Below, one piece after another: positions 1-4,701 of a stretch of 6,823 nt of DNA. The DNA is from Campylobacteraceae bacterium. Its GTDB lineage: Bacteria; Campylobacterota; Campylobacteria; Campylobacterales; Sulfurovaceae. The notes below the pieces were generated by a model, which saw nothing but the letters and a program-made list of their open reading frames with translations, was not told the DNA's origin and did no database searches. Positions within the stretch are counted from its first letter, which is position 1; each line of letters opens with the position of its first letter. The stretch spans positions 1 to 6,823 of the forward strand of contig JALSQB010000221.1 in the NCBI GenBank assembly GCA_026985655.1, given 5' to 3'. Made by a program: the position numbers and the translations under genes.

Positions 1-470
1 CAAGTAAACAAAATACCATAGCCATCATCAACACATTAAAAGAGAAACATCAAACCATTACCTTTGCTGAGAGTTGCACAGGAGGACGAATTGCCTCTGA
101 GTTTACCTCCATCTCTGGTGCGTCATCAGTATTAAATGGTTCAGTCATAAGTTATGCCAATGAAATAAAATCACAATGGCTTGGCGTAAAAGAGCAAACA
201 CTCATAGAACATGGAGCTGTTAGTAAAGAGTGTGTAGAGGAGATGCTCACAGGCATACTCAAAATGGCATCGGCAGACTATGCCATTGCTGTAAGTGGGA
301 TTGCAGGACCTACGGGTGGAACAGCTGAAAAACCTGTGGGTACAGTTTACATAGGAATTAAAAATAATCAACACTCTATCGTCCAACGACACCTATTTAA
401 AGGCAATCGTGAAGCAGTACAAGAACAAGCAAAAAGCGTGGCAATTAGCCTCTTAAAAAAGAATTTATAA
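1..470 (+). CDS. cinA: CinA C-terminal / PncC-type nicotinamide-nucleotide amidohydrolase, 5'-truncated by the window
   Basis: The reading frame is open from base 3 to a TAA at 468-470, giving 155 visible residues; the start codon lies upstream of the window. The family hydrolyses nicotinamide mononucleotide to nicotinate mononucleotide and ammonia in the cytoplasm, salvaging the NMN released by NAD-dependent DNA ligase. Family signatures are visible: AESCTGG at codons 22-28 (from base 66), the GAVSKE segment, SGIAGPTGG and KPVGTVYIG. The AESCTGG position is about where it falls in stand-alone PncC proteins of about 165 residues. The gene could therefore start just before the window, or this could be the C-terminal domain of a full-length CinA of about 400 residues. 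The sequence shown cannot decide. The stop lies 16 bases upstream of the -35 box of the tRNA operon, with no convincing terminator between. Confidence 0.93.
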   Translation, partial: SKQNTIAIINTLKEKHQTITFAESCTGGRIASEFTSISGASSVLNGSVISYANEIKSQWLGVKEQTLIEHGAVSKECVEEMLTGILKMASADYAIAVSGIAGPTGGTAEKPVGTVYIGIKNNQHSIVQRHLFKGNREAVQEQAKSVAISLLKKNL

Positions 471-486
471 AATTTTCCAAAAACTA

Positions 487-515
487 TTGACATATACTTT
501 TGCATAGGCTATAAT
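487..515 (+). promoter_or_regulatory. Consensus sigma70 promoter of the tRNA operon
   Basis: The -35 box TTGACA (487-492) and the -10 box TATAAT (510-515) both match the housekeeping consensus exactly and are separated by the optimal 17 bp. The expected start is near 521-523, about 30 bases before the first tRNA. A short C-rich stretch (TTCCGTCC) follows the -10 box. GC-rich discriminators of this kind are typical of stable-RNA promoters under growth-rate or stringent control, but that regulation is inferred here. Confidence 0.9.
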
Positions 516-550
516 TCCGTCCACTTATCGAATAGATGAGTAAAAGATGT

Positions 551-626
551 GACCTTTTAGCTCAGTTGGTAGAGCAACTCCCTTTTAAGGAGTGGGCCCA
601 TGGTTCGAATCCATGAAGGGTCACCA
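551..626 (+). tRNA. tRNA-Lys (anticodon TTT), copy 1
   Basis: This is a 76-base cloverleaf. The acceptor stem GACCTTT pairs with AAGGGTC with one T-G wobble, and the discriminator is A. The anticodon stem ACTCC/GGAGT encloses loop CTTTTAA, giving anticodon TTT. The T-loop TTCGAAT lies in a CATGG/CCATG stem, and the 3' CCA is encoded. It is the first gene of the array and is identical to the second Lys copy at 784-859. Confidence 0.98.
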
Positions 627-635
627 TTATTAAAT

Positions 636-672
636 GTTGTCTTCATTAGACAGCTTACGAAATTTATTTCGT
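636..672 (+). other. Inter-tRNA spacer with two tandem hairpins (Lys1 to Asp1)
   Basis: The first hairpin pairs GTTGTCT (636-642) with AGACAGC (648-654), seven pairs including one G-U, around loop TCATT. The second is the near-perfect palindrome ACGAAATTTATTTCGT at 657-672, forming a six-pair stem with a TTTA loop. The 72-base spacer is long compared with the 8-42 bases between Asp1 and Val2. A matching two-hairpin arrangement precedes the other Asp gene. These could be RNase processing determinants or remnants of duplication; the function is unknown. Confidence 0.55.
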
Positions 673-698
673 TATTATTTATAGTAGTTTTTAGATAT

Positions 699-775
699 GC
701 GGTGGTAGTTCAGTTGGTTAGAATACCTGCCTGTCACGCAGGGGGTCGCGAGTTCGAGTCTCGTCCACCGCGCCA
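699..775 (+). tRNA. tRNA-Asp (anticodon GTC), copy 1
   Basis: This is a 77-base cloverleaf. The acceptor stem GCGGTGG pairs with CCACCGC, the discriminator is G and the CCA is encoded. The anticodon stem CCTGC/GCAGG encloses loop CTGTCAC, giving anticodon GTC. The T-arm is GCGAG-TTCGAGT-CTCGT. It is identical to the copy at 1238-1314 and lies only 8 bases upstream of the second tRNA-Lys. Confidence 0.98.
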
Positions 776-783
776 CTAAAAAT

Positions 784-859
784 GACCTTTTAGCTCAGTT
801 GGTAGAGCAACTCCCTTTTAAGGAGTGGGCCCATGGTTCGAATCCATGAAGGGTCACCA
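784..859 (+). tRNA. tRNA-Lys (anticodon TTT), copy 2
   Basis: The gene is base-for-base identical to the Lys copy at 551-626, with the same acceptor, anticodon loop CTTTTAA and encoded CCA. The flanking spacers differ: 8 bases before it and 14 after, against 72 bases after copy 1. The identity is therefore confined to the gene, as expected from gene conversion or strong selection. Confidence 0.98.
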
Positions 860-873
860 CTATAAATATTCAC

Positions 874-949
874 GGTCGCTTAGCTCAGTTGGTAGAGCGC
901 TACCCTTACAAGGTAGATGTCATAAGTTCGAGTCTTATAGCGACCACCA
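874..949 (+). tRNA. tRNA-Val (anticodon TAC), copy 1
   Basis: This is a 76-base cloverleaf. The acceptor stem GGTCGCT pairs perfectly with AGCGACC, the discriminator is A and the CCA is encoded. The anticodon stem CTACC/GGTAG encloses loop CTTACAA, giving anticodon TAC. The T-arm is ATAAG-TTCGAGT-CTTAT. It is identical to the copy at 1095-1170. Confidence 0.98.
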
Positions 950-991
950 TGTTCATTTTAACATTTCAATTTGTTGTTTACGGTTTCAGAT

Positions 992-1067
992 GACCCTTTC
1001 ATCTAGTGGCCAAGGATATTGCGTTTTCATCGCAAAAACAAAGGTTCAAATCCTTTAGGGGTCGCCA
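992..1067 (+). tRNA. tRNA-Glu (anticodon TTC)
   Basis: This 76-base cloverleaf is the only single-copy gene in the array. The acceptor stem GACCCTT pairs with AGGGGTC with one T-G wobble; the discriminator is G and the CCA is encoded. The D-stem is the short ATC/GAT typical of tRNA-Glu. The anticodon stem TTGCG/CGCAA encloses loop TTTTCAT, giving anticodon TTC. The loop has T at both positions 32 and 38, and the T-loop reads TTCAAAT rather than the TTCGA(A/G)T of its neighbours. Confidence 0.96.
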
Positions 1068-1094
1068 AAGTTTTTATCCAAATAATAAATAATC

Positions 1095-1170
1095 GGTCGC
1101 TTAGCTCAGTTGGTAGAGCGCTACCCTTACAAGGTAGATGTCATAAGTTCGAGTCTTATAGCGACCACCA
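1095..1170 (+). tRNA. tRNA-Val (anticodon TAC), copy 2
   Basis: The gene is identical over its full 76 bases to the Val copy at 874-949: acceptor GGTCGCT/AGCGACC, anticodon loop CTTACAA and encoded CCA. It is separated from tRNA-Glu by 27 AT-rich bases. The 67-base spacer after it resembles the one between Lys1 and Asp1. Confidence 0.98.
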
Positions 1171-1175
1171 TTAAT

Positions 1176-1222
1176 GTTGTCTTTAACAGACAGTTTAAAA
1201 TTCAATTACTTTTTTTAAGTAG
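1176..1222 (+). other. Inter-tRNA spacer with two tandem hairpins (Val2 to Asp2)
   Basis: The first hairpin pairs GTTGTCT (1176-1182) with AGACAGT (1188-1194) around loop TTAAC; its outer two pairs are wobbles. It shares the stem core and the preceding AATGTTGTCT with the spacer at 636-654. The second pairs TTACTT (1206-1211) with AAGTAG (1217-1222) around a T5 loop. It occupies the same relative place as the 657-672 hairpin but has an unrelated sequence. The arrangement is conserved while the second stem is not, which suggests the structure may matter. Confidence 0.5.
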
Positions 1223-1237
1223 CTTTCTTTTATAGGT

Positions 1238-1314
1238 GCGGTGGTAGTTCAGTTGGTTAGAATACCTGCCTGTCACGCAGGGGGTCGCGAGTTCGAGTCT
1301 CGTCCACCGCGCCA
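1238..1314 (+). tRNA. tRNA-Asp (anticodon GTC), copy 2, last gene of the array
   Basis: The gene is identical over 77 bases to the Asp copy at 699-775, with acceptor GCGGTGG/CCACCGC, anticodon loop CTGTCAC and encoded CCA. The sequence after CCA begins CTTC followed by a run of six T (1319-1324). No separate terminator hairpin is evident there, so the 3' end of the operon transcript is unclear. Confidence 0.98.
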
Positions 1315-1344
1315 CTTCTTTTTTAATAAATCATAAAATTCTTT

Positions 1345-1372
1345 ATAATATTCCATGCTTGTAGGGTGTCAA
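1345..1372 (-). promoter_or_regulatory. Promoter-like element facing the 3' end of the tRNA operon (antisense)
   Basis: On the - strand, a perfect -35 box TTGACA (1372-1367) is followed after 16 bp by TATTAT (1350-1345), a five-of-six match to the -10 consensus. Transcription would start near 1338 and run antisense into tRNA-Asp copy 2, whose 3' end is at 1314. No - strand gene lies downstream. In AT-rich DNA a chance match is possible, although a full TTGACA is less common. Confidence 0.4.
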
Positions 1373-1387
1373 TTCATTGCACCAAAG

Positions 1388-1414
1388 AAATAAATGTTTC
1401 TGAAAATAAATGTT
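1388..1414 (+). repeat. 11-bp direct repeat, period 16
   Basis: AAATAAATGTT occurs at 1388-1398 and again at 1404-1414, with five bases (TCTGA) between the copies. It lies in the noncoding convergent interval between the tRNA array and the M24 peptidase gene. The composition is simple and AT-rich, so it may be accidental. Confidence 0.4.
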
Positions 1415-1415
1415 A

Positions 1416-1462
1416 AAAAATGAGTATTTTTGAATAAGAGTAGCTTTGTTATTTAACTACTC
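1416..1462 (-). terminator. Weak candidate terminator(s) for the - strand operon
   Basis: Just past the peptidase stop, the - strand carries a hairpin of GAGTAG (1462-1457) pairing with CTACTC (1443-1438) around a 13-base loop. It is followed by a small AT-only hairpin (1431-1416) of AAAAAT, loop ACTC and ATTTTT. The GC content and the T-tract are both poor, so intrinsic termination is uncertain. On the + strand the same first hairpin is followed by AAACTTTTGCTTCT, so it might act weakly in both directions between the convergent units. Confidence 0.35.
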
Positions 1463-1476
1463 AAACTTTTGCTTCT

Positions 1477-2496
1477 CTACAATATCTCTGCTCTACCATT
1501 CACCATCGCGACCATGTCTTCAATACGAATACCAAACTCACCAGGAATATAGATGCCAGGTTCGATGGTATAAACCATTCCATCTTCGACTTTCATTTCT
1601 GACTTTGCTGAAATGTAAGGCATTTCATGAATGTCTAGCCCTACTCCATGACCTGTTGAGTGAACATAATACTCACCCATGCCACCTTTTTCAATGATGT
1701 CACGCGTAAAGGCATCTATCTTTTTGGCTTTCATGCCTGAACGTGCTTTGTTAATGGCATTGTCATGTGCTTTTAAAACCAAATCATAAGCTTTTTGAAT
1801 TTTTTTACTTTTAAATTTTTGCTCATACTTAAAAGCAAACTCTTTACTCGCTGATACCGTACGCGTTCGGTCTGAACAGTAGCGTTTATATTTAAGCCCT
1901 GCATCGACCAAGAGTAAATCATGTTTTTTTAGTTTTTTACTTGTGGGTAAGGCATGTGGTTTGGCTGCATTTTCATTCACTGCTGTAATGGGGTCAAAAG
2001 AGAGTTCATACTTTCCTTTTTTTGAGAGCATAGCTTTTGCCATAAAGGTGAGCATATTTTCATCTTGTTTGAATCCATGTTTATGAATTAAACTCGCAAA
2101 ATCATCAAATGCTTTAGCCCCAAGTTTGGCTGCTTCTTTGAGCAAAAGAAGCTCTTGTGAACTCTTAATAACACGTTTTTTATGAGAAAAATCGGGGATT
2201 GCTTTAAATTTAACTTTTAAATCTTGTTTGAGGTTCTCAAAATAGAAGATATTCCACTCTTTGGGGTCATAAGATATTTTTTTTATTTTAGACTTTTTAA
2301 TAAGCTCTCTGGCTTCACCATATAAGTCACCATTGATAATAACCGTAGCCCCAGAAACAAGTTCTTGGGCTTCAACAGTATAACGTGCGTCGGTAATAAA
2401 AAAAGATTCACTCCCTAGCTTTAAAAAGAGTGCGTTGTCTGAACTAAATCCACACTCATAGTAGATGGAGTTTTCGTCTTTTACGATGTAATTCAT
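1477..2496 (-). CDS. M24 family (aminopeptidase P / Xaa-Pro peptidase type) metallopeptidase
   Basis: This 339-residue cytoplasmic metalloenzyme has an N-terminal creatinase-type domain (about 1-105) and a C-terminal pita-bread catalytic domain (about 110-339). All five expected dinuclear-metal ligands are visible: D198 in VDAG, D209 in SDRT, H283 in TGHGVGLDIHE, E312 in IEPG and E326 in RIED. Further conserved histidines are H181 (KPHALPT) and H290. Family members remove N-terminal residues before proline or cleave X-Pro dipeptides; the sequence alone does not settle aminopeptidase versus prolidase. The length is normal for the short bacterial form and there is no signal peptide. The gene is last in its operon, 25 bp after aroQ. 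The ATG at 2496 is preceded by AAGGGA at a suitable distance. From memory, Helicobacter also has this peptidase next to aroQ, followed by folK and flhF; here tRNA genes follow instead. Confidence 0.93.
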   Translation of the reverse strand: MNYIVKDENSIYYECGFSSDNALFLKLGSESFFITDARYTVEAQELVSGATVIINGDLYGEARELIKKSKIKKISYDPKEWNIFYFENLKQDLKVKFKAIPDFSHKKRVIKSSQELLLLKEAAKLGAKAFDDFASLIHKHGFKQDENMLTFMAKAMLSKKGKYELSFDPITAVNENAAKPHALPTSKKLKKHDLLLVDAGLKYKRYCSDRTRTVSASKEFAFKYEQKFKSKKIQKAYDLVLKAHDNAINKARSGMKAKKIDAFTRDIIEKGGMGEYYVHSTGHGVGLDIHEMPYISAKSEMKVEDGMVYTIEPGIYIPGEFGIRIEDMVAMVNGRAEIL

Positions 2497-2510
2497 GGGA
2501 ATTATCCCTT
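2494..2510 (-). promoter_or_regulatory. Ribosome binding site of the M24 peptidase gene, inside a small hairpin
   Basis: On the - strand, AAGGGATAATTCCCATG holds the Shine-Dalgarno core AAGGGA (2510-2505), nine bases before the start codon when counted from AAGGG. GGGA pairs with TCCC across a TAAT loop directly before the ATG, so the ribosome site could be partly masked. The stem is only four pairs and may be incidental. Confidence 0.5.
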
Positions 2511-2521
2511 ATTTAATATTT

Positions 2522-3013
2522 TTAATTTTGTAAATTTAGTTGTGCTTGTTGGGCTTGTTGTGCCTCTCTCATAGCTTTTAATTCATTCATTATTTGCATA
2601 ATTGACACCATTGCCAAATGGTAAGAGAATGGTCCAAAACCAGCAATTTGTCCTGCACATACAGGTGCAGTTAATGAAGTATGTCTAAACTCTTCTCTTT
2701 GGTAGATATTTGAAAGATGTACTTCAACCGTAGGAATTTGAATGGCTGCAATTGCATCACGAATAGCAATAGAAGTGTGCGTATAGGCCGCAGGATTAAT
2801 AATAATTCCATCAGCTTCACCTAAACACTCTTGTAATCTATCTACAATTTCACCCTCTAGGTTTGATTGAAAAAATTCAATCTCAATTCCATTTTGTTCA
2901 GCGACACCTTGCATTTGAGCATGAATGTCATCTAACTTCATAGGTCCATATATATTTTGTTCTCTCATTCCTAACATGTTGAGGTTTGGACCTTGGATTA
3001 CTACTACTTTCAT
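2522..3013 (-). CDS. aroQ: 3-dehydroquinate dehydratase, type II
   Basis: AroQ dehydrates 3-dehydroquinate to 3-dehydroshikimate, the third step of the shikimate pathway to aromatic amino acids. The 163-residue protein has the complete type II fold signatures: GPNLNMLGMRE (8-18) with the flexible-loop arginine R17, catalytic Y22, FFQSNLEGE (47-55), INPAAYTHTS (72-81) containing the substrate-binding N73, the catalytic histidine H99 in EVHLSN, and REEFRHTS (106-113). The enzyme normally forms a dodecamer. The core ends around residue 148, and a polar tail rich in Q and A (151-163) follows. The start has AAAGG (3024-3020) six bases upstream. The gene lies 39 bp after nagA and 25 bp before the M24 peptidase gene; a promoter may lie in the upstream gap. 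Confidence 0.97.
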   Translation of the reverse strand: MKVVVIQGPNLNMLGMREQNIYGPMKLDDIHAQMQGVAEQNGIEIEFFQSNLEGEIVDRLQECLGEADGIIINPAAYTHTSIAIRDAIAAIQIPTVEVHLSNIYQREEFRHTSLTAPVCAGQIAGFGPFSYHLAMVSIMQIMNELKAMREAQQAQQAQLNLQN

Positions 3014-3040
3014 ATTTTGCCTTTGATTATTTTTGAAACC

Positions 3041-3069
3041 ATTTTAGCGAAATTAGCATTGAAAAACAA
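3041..3069 (-). promoter_or_regulatory. Possible internal promoter for aroQ
   Basis: On the - strand, TTGTTT (3069-3064) and TAAAAT (3046-3041) are spaced by 17 bp. The -10 box is preceded by ATTTCGC. This overlaps the nagA stop codon and would start transcription near 3034, about 20 bases before the aroQ ATG. The ATTTCGCTAA(A/T)AT block recurs upstream of the operon's first gene, which strengthens the case. The -35 match is only three of six. Confidence 0.4.
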
Positions 3070-4186
3070 TATCCCCATCAAGATAAACCCTAGAGATTTC
3101 AAACTTTTGGTTAAATAGCACCACATCAGCTTCATACCCTTGTTCTAAAAGCCCTTTTTTTAATCCTAGTTTGTTAGCAGGTATGCTTGTCACCATTGCC
3201 AATAGGTTTGGTAGTGTTATATCAGCGTATTCATAAAAGTTTTTCAATGCCTCATTTAACTTTAAAACAGACCCTGCTAAAGTACCATCTTCTAAGCGTG
3301 CTTCACCTTTGGAAAGAAACACTTTTTGCCCCCCTATTTCAGAACTAGCACACTGTAAACACCCTGCTCTCATGGCATCAGTAATAAGTAAAAGTTGCTC
3401 TTTTTTTAGCTTATAGAGCAGATTAAAAAAACTAGGGTGAATGTGAACCAAATCGGCAATCACATCACAAGAAACCTCATCTCTTTCAAGGACAGCACCC
3501 ACAACACCTGCTTCTCTATGGTGCAAAGGCTTCATCGCATTAAAAATATGTGTTGCATGGGAAATGCCCCAAGAGAAACTCTGTTTTGTCTCTTCATAAG
3601 AGGCATTAGAGTGTCCAATACTTAACAACATATTTGGATAATTTTTGGCTAAATGTTTCACAAAACTTTTAGCACCCTCTACTTCAGGGGCTAAGGTTAT
3701 CATCTTAACAATATCCATAAAAGGTGCAATCAGTTCCATATTTGGGGTTTGAATGTATTGGTCATTTTGAGCCCCCTTTTTTTCAGCGTTTATAAAAGGA
3801 CCTTCCAGATGTACCCCTAAAATTTTTGCTCCATTTTGAGCTTTAAAATTTTGTACATTCTCTAAAGCTTTGACTATCTTCTCTTGGCTCATGGTCATCG
3901 TGGTGGCTAGAAAAGAGCTTGTTCCTGTTTGTAACACACTTTTAGATATGCCTTCCAATGCTTCTTGTGTTGCGTCCATCACATCAAAACCATTTGAGCC
4001 GTGAATGTGTATGTCAATAAATCCAGCAGACAAATAGAGACCTTTAGCATCTATTTTTTCTGTATTAGTGGGAATCTCTTTACTTAGTGAAATTATCTTC
4101 TCATCAAAAGTGAGACAATAGCCCTCTAAAACCTCTTGCTGTGTAATAATCTTAGCATTTATGATTGTTTTTAAATTACGTGACAT
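3053..4186 (-). CDS. nagA: N-acetylglucosamine-6-phosphate deacetylase
   Basis: NagA hydrolyses GlcNAc-6-phosphate to glucosamine-6-phosphate and acetate, linking amino-sugar or peptidoglycan recycling to the hexosamine pool. The 377-residue length is typical for this amidohydrolase-superfamily enzyme. Visible signatures are GFIDIHIHG (55-63, metal-site HxH at H60/H62), GVHLEGPF (124-131, metal ligand E128), GHSNA (191-195, H192), SHATHIFNAM with PLHHREAG (209-227, H213 plus substrate contacts), the catalytic aspartate D270 in LITDAM, and the GSVLKLNEAL segment. The start ATG shares its A with the TAA of the upstream Sua5-type gene (TAATG), implying translational coupling. No nagB, kinase or sugar transporter gene lies in the window, so its substrate source is not shown. 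An intracellular recycling role rather than sugar uptake is an inference. Confidence 0.95.
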   Translation of the reverse strand: MSRNLKTIINAKIITQQEVLEGYCLTFDEKIISLSKEIPTNTEKIDAKGLYLSAGFIDIHIHGSNGFDVMDATQEALEGISKSVLQTGTSSFLATTMTMSQEKIVKALENVQNFKAQNGAKILGVHLEGPFINAEKKGAQNDQYIQTPNMELIAPFMDIVKMITLAPEVEGAKSFVKHLAKNYPNMLLSIGHSNASYEETKQSFSWGISHATHIFNAMKPLHHREAGVVGAVLERDEVSCDVIADLVHIHPSFFNLLYKLKKEQLLLITDAMRAGCLQCASSEIGGQKVFLSKGEARLEDGTLAGSVLKLNEALKNFYEYADITLPNLLAMVTSIPANKLGLKKGLLEQGYEADVVLFNQKFEISRVYLDGDIVFQC

Positions 4187-4620
4187 TAACGAATAGACCT
4201 TATGTTAGTTTGACTTAATTTGTAAATTTTAGAAGCTTTTGCTGTTTTTTTTAAAGCAAAGGAGACAATCACTTCAGCTTGTTCTTCTGCATACACTGCA
4301 CTATAATTCACGCCACTTAAATTGGCAGAAGAGGAGTACGCCCACCTTAACCTGTCTAAAAGTAAGTTATGTTTTGTATTTTTAACCACCCGAAATGACA
4401 AACCATTAGGCATAATAAATGTTGTTCTTTTAGCACGGCGTACTGCATTTTTATGTCTATTAGGCACACGGCTAAAGGCTTTTAACATCGCTAAAGAGTC
4501 CACTACACAAATATAATGTTTATTGGGTTTTCGTTGTTTTGCTTTGTCTATTTTCTCTGGCTCTTTAGAAATAAATCCTATGGTCGTATCGGTCTGGGTT
4601 ACATATAGTTTTTTCTGCAT
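4186..4620 (-). CDS. Short Sua5/YciO/YrdC (TsaC-like) family protein
   Basis: This 144-residue protein resembles the YrdC fold. The N-terminal TQTDTTIGF (8-16) matches the family's PTDTxYGL element. KAKQRKPNKHY (26-36) matches the KxR-containing nucleotide-binding loop. SSSANLSG (96-103) matches the hallmark SANxSG motif, and the C-terminal SKIYKL...IRSIR resembles the closing strand. TsaC/Sua5 enzymes make threonylcarbamoyl-AMP from threonine, bicarbonate and ATP for the t6A37 tRNA modification. Typical stand-alone TsaC has about 180-200 residues, so this is a markedly shortened version lacking the Sua5 C-terminal domain. It may be the minimal synthase or a YciO-like paralogue of other function. 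It is the first gene of the - strand operon and overlaps nagA by one base. The upstream purine-rich tract (AGAGAAGATTAAG before ATG) gives only a weak ribosome site. Confidence 0.78.
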   Translation of the reverse strand: MQKKLYVTQTDTTIGFISKEPEKIDKAKQRKPNKHYICVVDSLAMLKAFSRVPNRHKNAVRRAKRTTFIMPNGLSFRVVKNTKHNLLLDRLRWAYSSSANLSGVNYSAVYAEEQAEVIVSFALKKTAKASKIYKLSQTNIRSIR

Positions 4621-4642
4621 CTTAATCTTCTCTCTTCTCTCA

Positions 4643-4671
4643 TCATCATATTAGCGAAATAGTGGTAAAAT
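4643..4671 (+). promoter_or_regulatory. Possible promoter of prs-lepA
   Basis: TAAAAT at 4666-4671 is a reasonable -10 box. At 17 bp upstream, TCATCA (4643-4648) matches the -35 consensus at only three positions. Transcription would start near 4678, leaving a leader of about 24 bases that contains the ribosome site AAGGGA at 4691-4696. Confidence 0.35.
4648..4660 (-). promoter_or_regulatory. Possible -10 region of the Sua5-type/nagA/aroQ/M24 operon
   Basis: On the - strand, ATTTCGCTAATAT places a TAATAT -10-like hexamer at 4653-4648, about 28 bases before the first start codon. No recognisable -35 box stands 16-18 bp upstream; many Campylobacterota promoters lack one. The block matches that before aroQ in 12 of 13 bases. 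Confidence 0.4.
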
Positions 4672-4676
4672 TCGCT
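4653..4676. repeat. Inverted repeat in the divergent promoter region
   Basis: AGCGAA (4653-4658) and TTCGCT (4671-4676) are exact reverse complements separated by 12 bases. The arms extend by one further matching pair after one mismatch. The repeat sits between two divergently transcribed units and overlaps both likely -10 regions. It could be an operator shared by both units, or two copies of a directional promoter element facing each other. Confidence 0.45.
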
Positions 4677-4701
4677 CATTATTATCATATAAGGGACTCA
4701 C

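Noticed and set aside
825..1058. A 77-codon + strand open frame across the tRNA cluster.
   Set aside because: It is made of tRNA-Lys, tRNA-Val and tRNA-Glu sequence, has no ribosome site, and its peptide is the familiar translation of tRNA genes.
551..1314. Regularly repeated blocks resembling a repeat array such as CRISPR.
   Set aside because: The repeats are complete tRNA cloverleafs of four different identities with encoded CCA, and the spacers vary from 8 to 72 bases.
1355..1393. A 12-codon + strand frame after the TATAAT at 1344-1349.
   Set aside because: It is too short, lacks a Shine-Dalgarno sequence, and is better explained as noncoding sequence.
1446..1697. A + strand open frame opposite the M24 peptidase.
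   Set aside because: It lies antisense to a well-supported coding region and has no recognisable domain or ribosome site.
4602..4649. A possible upstream mini-frame on the - strand starting at three tandem ATG codons and overlapping the Sua5-type start out of frame.
   Set aside because: The predicted transcription start falls within the ATG run, there is no ribosome site before it, and the 16-codon basic peptide has no support.
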